NCBI GenBank assembly: GCA_900766005.1
Contig: CAAFTU010000080.1
Span: 1-25,588 of the forward strand
Origin: an uncultured Bacteroides sp.
GTDB taxonomy: Bacteria; Bacteroidota; Bacteroidia; Bacteroidales; Bacteroidaceae
Direction: 5' to 3'
Length of the DNA stretch: 25,588 nucleotides
Of the stretch, positions 15,132 through 22,858 are shown one piece after another. The notes under the pieces are model-generated. The model saw only the letters and a program-made list of their open reading frames with translations, was not told the DNA's origin and did not search any database. Position 1 is the first letter of the stretch. Each line of letters begins with the position of its first letter. A program made the translations under genes and the position numbers.

Positions 15132-15902
15132 CTACTGCTTGCTTTTTTTTTGAGCAACCATGTAAATGGGATGGTAGGTCAGCGACACGGAGCTGCCCTG
15201 TGAAAACTCACGGGCATAGCGCTCGCAAAAGCACTGCAGGTCTCTTCGGGTGCGCAGGGGCCGGCAGGCCGATGATGTCACACCGGTTACTCCGGTCTGC
15301 TTGAGGTGATAGAGCACCTGCAGGGGGGTGTCGAACGAAAGCGGAATGTGTTCTTCTTCCGAATAGAGCACCTGGAAATGGGCAGACAAGGCGGACAGCA
15401 GTTCCTCGCGGGAGGGATAGGAGAGCCCGCTGCCGGTAAGCTGTCGTATCTCTTTCATATTCTCTTCGCCGAAGGTGCTGAACGCAAAATAGCCCTGCTG
15501 CTGGAGCAGGGAATGGCACCGTTCGAAAAAACGGCGGGGCGATTCAAACCATTGCAGGGCCGAGCAGGAGGTGATGAGTGAGCGTTGGCCGGGAAAGGAA
15601 ACGGTTTCGGCATCTCCCGGCAAAAAGGAGATTTGCTTTTCTTTCAGCAAATCGCTGCAACACTGCTCCATTTCGGGGCAAAGGTCGTTCAGCAGCAGTT
15701 CGTCTGGCTGGAGTGCCTTGAGCAGCAGCCGTGAATAGACGCCGGTGCCGCATCCGAACTCGATTACTTTGGGACAGGGAGCGGTGAGGTGCTCGGTGAG
15801 CAACCGCGTCATCTTGTCTGCAATCTGCCGCTGCACGCAGGCTTCCTGCGAGTAGGTGTGGATGGCTTTGCTGAAGCGTTCGGCTATGAGTTGTTTGTTC
15901 AT
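15132..15902 (-). CDS. bioC: Malonyl-ACP O-methyltransferase BioC
   Basis: A 256-residue SAM methyltransferase that starts biotin precursor synthesis by methylating malonyl-ACP so that fatty-acid synthesis can extend it to pimeloyl-ACP methyl ester. The N-terminal FSKAIHTYSQEACVQRQIA is the typical BioC start. Motif I is VIEFGCGTGVYSRLL (residues about 46-60), followed by LLNDLCPEM and SCSALQWFE, the last being characteristic of BioC. The ATG at 15900-15902 overlaps the bioG stop as ATGA, indicating translational coupling. Much longer in-frame readings upstream lie over bioG and are spurious. With BioG it forms the BioC/BioG pair that replaces BioC/BioH in many Bacteroidetes. Confidence 0.93.
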   Translation of the reverse strand: MNKQLIAERFSKAIHTYSQEACVQRQIADKMTRLLTEHLTAPCPKVIEFGCGTGVYSRLLLKALQPDELLLNDLCPEMEQCCSDLLKEKQISFLPGDAETVSFPGQRSLITSCSALQWFESPRRFFERCHSLLQQQGYFAFSTFGEENMKEIRQLTGSGLSYPSREELLSALSAHFQVLYSEEEHIPLSFDTPLQVLYHLKQTGVTGVTSSACRPLRTRRDLQCFCERYAREFSQGSSVSLTYHPIYMVAQKKSKQ

Positions 15903-16576
15903 GGCTGCCTTTCTTTTAAAACGGGGTTTTGTAGTTCTTTCTCGAAAAGGGACGCATCGTAGTGAGCGGCATCCACCGTTGTCACACGGGCTGCCTGTCC
16001 CTCCCAGGCCGCCAGCTGATGGTCGGGCAGGAAGATGCGGTCGTTCTGCCCGATGACGGCCCGGTCCCACTGCATCAGAGCGGGAGGCAATAGGCTGGCC
16101 TGCCGGCCAATGGCAGCCAGCTCTTCTCTGAGTTCTTCCACTCCGCGCTGGGGAGCTATGGCTTGAAACGACTTGTAGTCGGCTGCCGAGTGGCACATGC
16201 GCCGCTGGAATTTCTGCAGGGATGCACTGCTCAAGCCTTGCAGAGTGCCTTCAAAGATGAGGGGAGCAATGCCTTTTGCCTCGTGTATGGGGAAAGGGGT
16301 ACCGTTGATGGCTGTGGATGTTCGTATGGGCAGCTGCGGATAGTGCGCTCTGATGTGTGAAGCAGCCCATACGCCCATCGACCAGGCTACGAGGGTGATA
16401 TCGGTATAAGGACGGAGCAGGGTGTCGTCGAAGGACAGCGAACGGTAGTCGTAGGCTATCATCCAATCGCAGCCTGCGGGTTGGATGGAAGCAAACGGGG
16501 TTTCGTCCATGCCCCATCCGGCAAAGAAAAGCAAGAGGTGCCGGTGGCCTTGCTGTATGATAAAATGCTGTTTCAT
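15899..16576 (-). CDS. bioG: Pimeloyl-ACP methyl ester esterase BioG (DUF452)
   Basis: A 225-residue alpha/beta-hydrolase that removes the methyl group from pimeloyl-ACP methyl ester and so ends chain elongation, the role BioH plays in Escherichia coli. The oxyanion region is LLFFAGWGMDETPF. The nucleophile elbow is VAWSMGVW with S66. The acid and histidine of the triad are probably in IGQNDRIF and VDAAHYD near the C-terminus. It overlaps bioF by four bases at its start and bioC by four at its end (ATGA both times), so all three are translationally coupled. No bioH gene is needed here. BioG replacing BioH is established for other species; in this organism it is inferred from family and position. 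Confidence 0.92.
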   Translation of the reverse strand: MKQHFIIQQGHRHLLLFFAGWGMDETPFASIQPAGCDWMIAYDYRSLSFDDTLLRPYTDITLVAWSMGVWAASHIRAHYPQLPIRTSTAINGTPFPIHEAKGIAPLIFEGTLQGLSSASLQKFQRRMCHSAADYKSFQAIAPQRGVEELREELAAIGRQASLLPPALMQWDRAVIGQNDRIFLPDHQLAAWEGQAARVTTVDAAHYDASLFEKELQNPVLKERQP

Positions 16577-17724
16577 TTCGTAATCAGGGTTATGAGTTGG
16601 TCAATTTCCTCTTCCGTGATGTCGGCAGTGAGGGAGAAACGGATGCGGGAGGTGCCTTCGGGCACTGTGGGCGGCCGCACGGGCAGGGCATAGAATCCTT
16701 TGCGCTGCAGGGCTTCTGCCTTGATTACGGTGTCTTCACTCGAACCTACAATCAGCGGAACAATGTGGCTCACGGAGGGACAGGTGTAGCCTTGCCCGGC
16801 TACCGCTTCCCGCAGTTTCCGGCTGATGTGTTGCAGATGAGCCCGGCGGGCCTTCATTTCCGGCAGATGGCGGATTACCCAGGCGGTCCACTCGATGTTG
16901 ACGGGGGGCAGGGCGGTGGTGAAGATAAAGGTGCGCATCTTGTTGATGAGGTATTCTCTGATTTCCTGCTTGCACACGACGTAGGCTCCCACCGATGCGG
17001 CAGCTTTGCCGAAGGTGCCCACCAGCAGGTCGATGCCGCCGATGCAGCCTTGCTCTTCGGCGCAGCCCAGTCCTTTTTCTCCCCGCACACCGAAGGCATG
17101 GGCCTCGTCTACGTAGAGCCGTACGGAGGGATGTTTGCTCTTCAGGCCGACCAGTGTGTGCAGGTCGGCTTCGTCGCCGTCCATACTGAAGATGCTTTCG
17201 GTCACGATGATCAGTGTGCGGTAGGCGGCTTCATTGGCTTCCACCAGCCGGGTGAGCTGTGCCATGTCATTGTGGCGGTAGCGGATGCACTTGGCAGCCG
17301 ACAGCCGGATGCCGTCGATGAGGCTGGCATGAACCAGCTTGTCGGCCAGAATCAGGGTCTGGCTGTCGCTCAGGGCGGGCAGGATGCCGGTATTGGCATG
17401 ATAGCCGCTGTTGAAGAGCAGGGCACTTTCTGTTCCGAAGAGGTCGGCCAACTGCTGCTCCAGTTGCTGATAGGCAGTGAAATTGCCGGTCAGCAACCGC
17501 GAGGAGGAGGAAGTGGGCAGGAAGGTGTCGGGCGTCAAGGTGTGCAGGAAACCTTCCCGTAGCGAACGGTCGTTGGCCAGTCCCAGGTAATCGTTGGAGG
17601 AAAGGTTCAGCATCCGCTGCCCGTGGAGCATCACATTCTTTCCGTCGTGGACAAGCGGCGGAAGGGAGCGGAAGTTTTTCTTCTCCTTTAGGTGCTGTAT
17701 TTCGTCTTCTATTTGTTGTATCAT
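16573..17724 (-). CDS. bioF: 8-amino-7-oxononanoate synthase BioF
   Basis: A 383-residue PLP enzyme of the alpha-oxoamine synthase family. It condenses pimeloyl-ACP (or -CoA) with L-alanine, releasing CO2, to form 8-amino-7-oxononanoate. Seen: LNLSSNDYLGLA (about 39-50), the glycine/serine-rich SSSSRLLTGN, VDEAHAFGV (DEAHA at 206-210, cofactor contact), and the Schiff-base lysine in VGTFGKAAAS (K240). Length and motif order are normal. It begins 29 bp after the bioB-bioA stop, and its end overlaps the bioG start as ATGA. Cytoplasmic; second gene of the operon. Confidence 0.94.
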   Translation of the reverse strand: MIQQIEDEIQHLKEKKNFRSLPPLVHDGKNVMLHGQRMLNLSSNDYLGLANDRSLREGFLHTLTPDTFLPTSSSSRLLTGNFTAYQQLEQQLADLFGTESALLFNSGYHANTGILPALSDSQTLILADKLVHASLIDGIRLSAAKCIRYRHNDMAQLTRLVEANEAAYRTLIIVTESIFSMDGDEADLHTLVGLKSKHPSVRLYVDEAHAFGVRGEKGLGCAEEQGCIGGIDLLVGTFGKAAASVGAYVVCKQEIREYLINKMRTFIFTTALPPVNIEWTAWVIRHLPEMKARRAHLQHISRKLREAVAGQGYTCPSVSHIVPLIVGSSEDTVIKAEALQRKGFYALPVRPPTVPEGTSRIRFSLTADITEEEIDQLITLITK

Positions 17725-17753
17725 TTTTTCTGTCTTTAATCAAACTTTCAGTT

Positions 17754-19982
17754 TCAATCGAGTTCTCTGATAATTTTCAGCAAACCGGAAGTGAGGCAGC
17801 TGAGCTGTTCCGGTGTGATGATAAACGGAGGCATGAGGTAGACCAGTTTGCCAAACGGGCGCACCCAGATGCCTTCTTCTACGAAGCGGCGCTGCAGGTA
17901 GGCCATGTCAACCGGTTTACGGGTCTCAATCACACCGATAGCTCCCAATACCCTGACGTCGGCCACCTGCGGATAGAGGCGGGCGGGAGCCAGCTCTTTA
18001 TTGAGTTGCTTTTCGATTCGTTTCACGTTCTTCTGCCAATCGGATTCCAGCAGCAGGCGGACGGAAGCACAAGCCACGGCACAGGCCAGCGGGTTGCCCA
18101 TGAAAGTGGGGCCGTGCATGAAGGCTCCGGGGGCATGGTTGGATATCGTGTCGGCCACTTGGTTGGTGGCCAGCACGGCCGAGAGGGTCATGTATCCACC
18201 CGTCAGGGCTTTACCGATGCACATGATGTCGGGTTCTACGCCCGCATGCTCCCAGGCAAACAGTTTGCCGGTGCGCCCAAAGCCGGTGGCTATCTCGTCG
18301 AAAATGAGCAGCAGTCCGTGCTGGCGGCACAGGCGGGCGGCTTCGCGCAAGTATTGAGGATGATAGAACCACATGCCGCCTGCTCCCTGCACGATGGGTT
18401 CCAGTATCAGTGCTGCCAGTTCACCGTGATGCTTTTCGATGGTTTCCTGCAGCGGACGGATGTCTTCCGGATTCCACTCGCCGTCGAAGCGGGAGGAGGG
18501 GGCCGGAACGAAATGGCGGACGGGCAGTGCCGTGCCGAAAAGACTGTGCATACCCGTCACGGGGTCGCACACCGACATGGCATTCCAGGTGTCTCCGTGG
18601 TATCCGGAGCGGATGGTGACGAAATTGTTTTTCTCGGGTCGTCCGGCAGCATACCAGTATTGTACGGCCATCTTTAAGGCCACTTCCACTGCTACGGACC
18701 CGGAGTCGGCATAGAATATTTTTTGCATGGACGGCGGCACCAGGGGCAAGAGGAGTTTTCCCAGTTCGATGGCAGGGTCGTGTGTCAGTCCGCCAAACAT
18801 GACGTGCGACATCCGGCTGAGCTGTTCTTCTGCAGCACGGTTCAGCACCGGGTGGTTGTAGCCGTGCACTGCACACCACCACGACGACATGCCTTCAATC
18901 AGGGTGCGTCCGTCTTCGAGTGTGATGGTGGCCCCTTCGGCCCGTTTCACTTTGTAGACCGGCAGCGGATGGGTGGTGGAGGTGTAGGGATGCCACAGGT
19001 GTTGGCGGTCGAACGTGGAGTCGGGCAGGTGATAGCCTGCTTCGGCAATCATTTTTTTATCGTCGGTCACTTTCGAACCGAGCGTGGTGAGCAAGTCGCC
19101 CACGATGGCTGAGTTGATGCCGATGTAGAGGGCTTTGCGCATGGCTTCGGGCGACAACTGCGAACGGCCTCCCGCAAAGCGCAGGTGGGCTGTGGGGTTG
19201 ATGAAGCGGAAAAGGGCCATGGTGCGGAGAATCTCTTCCTCGGTGAGCGGCGGCTGGTGTTCCAGCGGTGTGCCCGGTATCGGACTGAGCAGGTTGATGG
19301 GAATGGAGGTTACCTTCAGGTGGGCAAGGGTGAAGGCAAACTCGATGCGCTGTTCCATGGTTTCACCCATGCCGATGATGCCTCCGCAACAGATATCCAT
19401 CCCCACCCGGCGGGCTGCAGCGAGTGTGGCCAGCTTTTCTTCCTGTGTGTGCGTGGTGCACAACCGGGAAAAGTAGGACGGAGCTGATTCGAGGTTGCAG
19501 TGATAACGGGTGATGCCTGCATCGTGCAAGGCTTTCAGTTCCGCTTCATTGAGCAGCCCCAGAGAGGCACAAAGCTGAATGGAAGAATGCCGGCGGATGT
19601 GGCGGGTGATGTCACACAGTTGGCTGATCTGTTTGGAAGATGGTTTGCGTCCGCTGGTAACGAGTGAGAAACGGTTGACGTCTTGGCTTTCGTTGTATTG
19701 CGCTTGCCGGAGACATTCTTCAGCGGGCAGGAGGTCGTACACCTCGGCTTGGGTTGGATAGTGGGAAGATTGTGCACACCATTTGCAGTTTTCGGGACAT
19801 CGGCCCGACTTGGCGTTGATGATGGAACACATGTCGAATTCGCGCGATGCGCAAGCGACGGAAATCTCATGCGCGGCGGCATAAAGCGCCTCGCTATTGG
19901 CCGTGCTGGCCAGCCAAGCGGCTTGTTCGGGCGATAACTCTACCCCTTCAAGCACTTGGTCTTTTATTTCTTGAAGTGTCAT
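17754..19982 (-). CDS. bioB-bioA: Bifunctional biotin synthase / DAPA aminotransferase (BioB-BioA fusion)
   Basis: One open frame of 742 residues carries two complete enzymes. Residues about 1-318 are biotin synthase: the radical-SAM cluster is CPENCKWC (C62, C66, C69), with further cysteines and GGIIGMGET and SPIPGTPL in the TIM barrel; it inserts sulfur into dethiobiotin. Residues about 322-742 are adenosylmethionine-8-amino-7-oxononanoate aminotransferase: HLWHPYTS, SSWWCAVHGYNHP, DSGSVAVEVALKMA, FDEIATGFGRTG (about 561-572) and the PLP lysine in IGKALTGGY (K591). The join is a short linker near EAGYHLPDSTFD. I chose the ATG at 19980-19982 because it starts the standard BioB N-terminus. 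The frame stays open another 63 codons upstream. It is first in the operon, under a perfect promoter at 20291-20320. Confidence 0.92.
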   Translation of the reverse strand: MTLQEIKDQVLEGVELSPEQAAWLASTANSEALYAAAHEISVACASREFDMCSIINAKSGRCPENCKWCAQSSHYPTQAEVYDLLPAEECLRQAQYNESQDVNRFSLVTSGRKPSSKQISQLCDITRHIRRHSSIQLCASLGLLNEAELKALHDAGITRYHCNLESAPSYFSRLCTTHTQEEKLATLAAARRVGMDICCGGIIGMGETMEQRIEFAFTLAHLKVTSIPINLLSPIPGTPLEHQPPLTEEEILRTMALFRFINPTAHLRFAGGRSQLSPEAMRKALYIGINSAIVGDLLTTLGSKVTDDKKMIAEAGYHLPDSTFDRQHLWHPYTSTTHPLPVYKVKRAEGATITLEDGRTLIEGMSSWWCAVHGYNHPVLNRAAEEQLSRMSHVMFGGLTHDPAIELGKLLLPLVPPSMQKIFYADSGSVAVEVALKMAVQYWYAAGRPEKNNFVTIRSGYHGDTWNAMSVCDPVTGMHSLFGTALPVRHFVPAPSSRFDGEWNPEDIRPLQETIEKHHGELAALILEPIVQGAGGMWFYHPQYLREAARLCRQHGLLLIFDEIATGFGRTGKLFAWEHAGVEPDIMCIGKALTGGYMTLSAVLATNQVADTISNHAPGAFMHGPTFMGNPLACAVACASVRLLLESDWQKNVKRIEKQLNKELAPARLYPQVADVRVLGAIGVIETRKPVDMAYLQRRFVEEGIWVRPFGKLVYLMPPFIITPEQLSCLTSGLLKIIRELD

Positions 19983-20171
19983 AAATAGATGATAAGGAAT
20001 GGTTTGAGCAGCGCTTTGCTTGCGAAGAGCCACATCGAGCACATTGCTGTGCAGGTGGCCTATCTTCACTTCACGTCCGAGGCTGGCGAAGACGGCATAG
20101 TTCTTCCGTCCCCAGTAGCGGAAACTGGAAGGGGAGGCGTAGCTGGCAGTATGGGCTCGTTGTTTCTTCAT
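19983..20171 (-). other. 63-codon in-frame extension upstream of bioB-bioA
   Basis: An ATG at 20169-20171 opens a frame that runs without a stop into bioB-bioA. Its product is basic and aromatic: it begins MKKQRAHTASYASPSSF and has a core RKNYAVFASLGREVKIGHL. From memory, similar short peptides occur at the start of vitamin- and TonB-related operons in Bacteroidetes, but I cannot check this. The upstream A-rich stretch is a good initiation context for Bacteroides. The 5' leader would be about 115 nt. It could be a translated leader, an N-terminal extension of BioB, or untranslated. Confidence 0.4.
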
Positions 20172-20188
20172 TCAGTTTTTTTTGTTTT

Positions 20189-20222
20189 GATCACGTTGCT
20201 CTGTAAAATGGATCACGCTGCT
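20189..20222 (-). promoter_or_regulatory. 22-bp-period direct repeat in the biotin-operon leader
   Basis: GATCACGTTGCT (20189-20200) and GATCACGCTGCT (20211-20222) are the same 12 bases with one change, spaced 22 bp, two helical turns. Both lie in the predicted 5' leader just before the upstream ATG at 20171. No standard BirA operator palindrome is seen. Confidence 0.4.
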
Positions 20223-20290
20223 TTATCCGGCTGCCCAGGGTGCTGCATGCTTGATGCTGTGGATGGGACTCTTTTGCTGGATGAGCGTGG

Positions 20291-20320
20291 CAAAAGTACA
20301 AAGATTATTTTGAACGGCAA
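20291..20320 (-). promoter_or_regulatory. Promoter of the biotin operon
   Basis: On the minus strand TTG (20320-20318) is followed after exactly 19 bp by TACTTTTG (20298-20291), a full match to the Bacteroides consensus. Transcription should start near 20285, leaving a 115-nt leader before the ATG at 20171 or about 300 nt before the BioB start at 19982. Confidence 0.8.
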
Positions 20321-20360
20321 ACAAGGAGAGGCTGCCCTTGGTTGGGGCAATTAACAAACA

Positions 20361-20413
20361 ATAACGGAGAATAGGGTGTGCACAGGATGAGCGTACACCT
20401 TATTCTCCGTTAT
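20361..20413. terminator. Long-stem terminator downstream of sdaA
   Basis: A 19-base arm beginning ATAACGGAGAATA (20361-20379) pairs with the arm ending TTCTCCGTTAT (20395-20413), perfect except one wobble, around a 15-nt loop. On the minus strand a T-rich stretch (TTGTTTGTTAATT) follows. It lies 43 bp after the sdaA stop and ahead of the bio promoter. Confidence 0.85.
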
Positions 20414-20449
20414 CTGATAGGTCTGATAGATCTGCTCGATCTGATATCG
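20414..20449. repeat. Four degenerate 9-bp tandem units
   Basis: The units are CTGATAGGT, CTGATAGAT, CTGCTCGAT and CTGATATCG. They lie directly between the terminator hairpin and the sdaA stop. Function unknown; probably a local slippage product. Confidence 0.5.
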
Positions 20450-20455
20450 TAGATT

Positions 20456-21664
20456 CTACATCTGCTGGTAATCCTTGGCCAATCCGCCTTCGCTGGTTTC
20501 CTTGTAAAGAGAAGGAAGATCGTGGCCGGTCTGTTTCATCACTTGCACCACTTTATCGAAAGATACGCGGTGCGTACCGTCGGTAAAGGATGAATAGATG
20601 TTGGCATCCAGGGCACGGGCAGCTGCATAGGCATTCCGTTCGATACACGGAATCTGCACCAATCCGCAGACAGGGTCGCACGTCATACCCAAGTGATGTT
20701 CCAGTCCCATTTCGGCCGCATATTCAATCTGTGCCGGACTGCCGCCAAAGAGCTGGCAAGCTGCAGCTGAAGCCATGGAACATGCCACACCGACTTCGGC
20801 CTGGCAACCGGCTTCTGCTCCGGAAATGGAAGCATTGTATTTCACGATATTGCCTATTAAGCCGGCAGTGGCCAACGCACGCAGAATGCGCATGTTGCTG
20901 AATTCACGGCTTTTTTGCAGGTGGTAGAGCACGGCAGGCACCACACCGCACGAACCGCATGTGGGGGCTGTCACAATCTTTCCGCCCGACGCATTCTCCT
21001 CGCTCACAGCCAGTGCATAGGCAAAGACCAGTCCTCTGGATTGAAGAGACTGCTTATAGCCGGTGGCCCGTATATAATAGGTAGACGCTTTCCGGCGGAG
21101 ATTTAAAGGACCCGGCAAAACCCCTTCCGCTTCCAGTCCGCGGTTAATGGCTTCCTTCATTGTTTTCCATACCTCGTCCAGGTAGTCCCAGATATCTTCG
21201 TCCTCACATTCTTTCACATATTCCCAATAACTTTTGCCGGTACGTTCACACCACAGCATGATTTCGGTCATGCTGTTCATCTGATACACTTCCGGGCTTT
21301 CGATGTTGGTCGCTTGGGTGCTTTCGGCCAGTGCTCCCCCGCCGATGCTGTAGACAGTCCAGTTCTCGATGAGTCTTTTGTTGGCATCCAGTGCGGCGAA
21401 TGTCATCCCGTTGGGATGGAAAGGCAGGAAGACTTTGGGTTGCCACACGATTTCCACCGGAGCAGCAGGCTTCAGGGTGTCGATAATCGCTACGTCTGTC
21501 ATGTGTCCTTTGCCTGTGGCGGCCAGACTTCCATAAAGGGTAACTTTGAATGAAGCGGCTTCTGGATGACGTTCCAAGAACATTTCGGCAGCTTTGCGTG
21601 GTCCCATTGTGTGGCTACTGGAAGGGCCTGTTCCTATCCTGAATAGCTCTTTGATTGATTTCAT
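20456..21664 (-). CDS. sdaA: L-serine dehydratase, iron-sulfur type, single chain
   Basis: A 402-residue [4Fe-4S] enzyme that deaminates L-serine to pyruvate. The N-terminal beta part has FRIGTGPSSSHTMGPRKAA (about 8-26), the substrate loop of the family, and TGKGHMTD. The C-terminal alpha part holds the cluster cysteines in APTCGSCGVVPA, GAEAGCQAEVG and CDPVCG. The alpha and beta portions, separate in many Firmicutes, are in one chain as in Escherichia coli SdaA. Length is slightly short of E. coli (454) but all motifs are present. It starts 33 bp after the corA stop, so corA and sdaA are probably co-transcribed, and a strong terminator follows. Cytoplasmic. Confidence 0.94.
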   Translation of the reverse strand: MKSIKELFRIGTGPSSSHTMGPRKAAEMFLERHPEAASFKVTLYGSLAATGKGHMTDVAIIDTLKPAAPVEIVWQPKVFLPFHPNGMTFAALDANKRLIENWTVYSIGGGALAESTQATNIESPEVYQMNSMTEIMLWCERTGKSYWEYVKECEDEDIWDYLDEVWKTMKEAINRGLEAEGVLPGPLNLRRKASTYYIRATGYKQSLQSRGLVFAYALAVSEENASGGKIVTAPTCGSCGVVPAVLYHLQKSREFSNMRILRALATAGLIGNIVKYNASISGAEAGCQAEVGVACSMASAAACQLFGGSPAQIEYAAEMGLEHHLGMTCDPVCGLVQIPCIERNAYAAARALDANIYSSFTDGTHRVSFDKVVQVMKQTGHDLPSLYKETSEGGLAKDYQQM

Positions 21665-21697
21665 ATGTGCAGGTGTCTTTCGTTAATATCAATATCG

Positions 21698-22744
21698 TTA
21701 ATACCAATTTTTCTTTTTGAAGAACAAATATACGACAATACCGATAAATCCCATCACAAACCAGGCAAATAAATATCCGTACCGCCAATTTAGTTCGGGC
21801 ATCCATTTGTAGTTCATTCCCCACACACCGGCAAGGAAGGTGAGCGGGATGAAGATGGTGGACACAATGGTGAGCCGCTTCATGATGTTGTTCAGCCGCA
21901 AATCGTTGTTGGAGATGTAGAGGTCAACAAGCGAAGAGAGGGTTTCCCGGCAGATTTCGATGGTTTGCAGCACAAACTGGAGGTGGTCGTTCACATCATT
22001 GAAATAGGCATGGTTCGTCTTGTGTATCAGTTTGTTTTCCGTGCGTGTGAGGCGCAAGTATTGCTCCTTGAGCGGAAGCACGGCTTTTTTCATGAGCATA
22101 TATTCACGTCGCAACACTTGAATCCGTGTACCGATGTCATCGTCCTTGCTGATGCCGAGCAGTTCCTCTTCCAAATCGCCCAAGGCATCATCAATCGAAG
22201 AAACGGTGGCTATGTAGTTGCCCATGATGCTGTTGAGCAACACGCTGAGCAGATAGTCGCTTTCCTTGTTGCGTATGTGCAGTATATCGGAATGAATGGC
22301 CATCGTGACATCATTGAAAAAATCAGTTTCCTCTTCGAGAAAAGTCAGTACAAAGCGGTCGCCTAATATCATGCACACCTGCTGCTGTGTCAGTTCCTCC
22401 ATTCCATTCTCTTCGTGATGAGGATGAAACAACTTGAGAATCAGTACCAGATAGTTCTCGTGTTCTTCTATCTTGGTAGGGTGGTTGGCGTTGAGAATGT
22501 CTTGCAGAATCAGAAAGTCGATGTTGAAATAGTTGCATATTTCCTGGATAGCCTTCGTGTTTTTCAACCCGTGCACCTGCAGCCAGTTGATACGGTCGGA
22601 TTGCAGTTCTTTTTGGATGGTAGCAAAGGAGTCGCCAGCCTGCTCCTGCCAGCCAGTAGCATTATAACTGCAAAGATGCAGGTGGGTCGGTGTCAGGCTG
22701 TCGCCTGTGTAGATCAGTTTTTCGCTTAGCAGATTATTTTTCAT
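21698..22744 (-). CDS. corA: CorA-family Mg2+/Co2+ transporter
   Basis: A 348-residue divalent-cation channel. A large cytoplasmic N-terminal domain rich in acidic residues and long helices (to about residue 285) is followed by two transmembrane helices (about 293-313 and 326-343). The signature is GMN in LAGVWGMNYKWMPEL, at the end of the first helix, and the C-terminus is basic (FFKKKNWY) as expected for the cytoplasmic end. Homopentamer in the inner membrane. It could prefer Mg2+, Co2+ or Ni2+; this is not decided by sequence alone. The gene lies upstream of sdaA on the same strand. A hairpin at 22764-22794 sits about 20 bp before its start. Confidence 0.94.
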   Translation of the reverse strand: MKNNLLSEKLIYTGDSLTPTHLHLCSYNATGWQEQAGDSFATIQKELQSDRINWLQVHGLKNTKAIQEICNYFNIDFLILQDILNANHPTKIEEHENYLVLILKLFHPHHEENGMEELTQQQVCMILGDRFVLTFLEEETDFFNDVTMAIHSDILHIRNKESDYLLSVLLNSIMGNYIATVSSIDDALGDLEEELLGISKDDDIGTRIQVLRREYMLMKKAVLPLKEQYLRLTRTENKLIHKTNHAYFNDVNDHLQFVLQTIEICRETLSSLVDLYISNNDLRLNNIMKRLTIVSTIFIPLTFLAGVWGMNYKWMPELNWRYGYLFAWFVMGFIGIVVYLFFKKKNWY

Positions 22745-22763
22745 GTCTTACTCCTATTTATAT

Positions 22764-22794
22764 AGAAAGCCACCCGCAAAAAGAGTGGCTTTCT
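22764..22794. terminator. Hairpin between mutS2 and corA
   Basis: AGAAAGCCAC (22764-22773) pairs perfectly with GTGGCTTTCT (22785-22794) around an 11-nt loop. It lies 65 bp after the mutS2 stop and about 20 bp before the corA start. No strong T-run follows in the minus direction, so it may be a weak terminator or a corA leader structure. Confidence 0.55.
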
Positions 22795-22858
22795 GAAAGA
22801 AACAAATCATTCCTTATTATTGTTTATTGTCGCAAACTGTTTAACCGTTTGCTGTCTG

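Noticed and set aside
15903..16196. N-terminal extension of bioC to 16196
   Set aside because: It would lie over bioG. The ATGA overlap at 15899-15902 and the normal BioC start at MNKQLIAERF favour 15902.
16597..17562. Plus-strand 321-codon frame opposite bioF
   Set aside because: Antisense shadow of a gene with full BioF motifs.
20172..20300. Possible cobalamin or other riboswitch in the biotin leader
   Set aside because: I found no B12-box or other riboswitch core; only short direct repeats are visible.
20414..20449. 9-bp tandem units as a CRISPR-like or phase-variation tract
   Set aside because: Units are too short and degenerate, lie outside any gene, and have no spacers.
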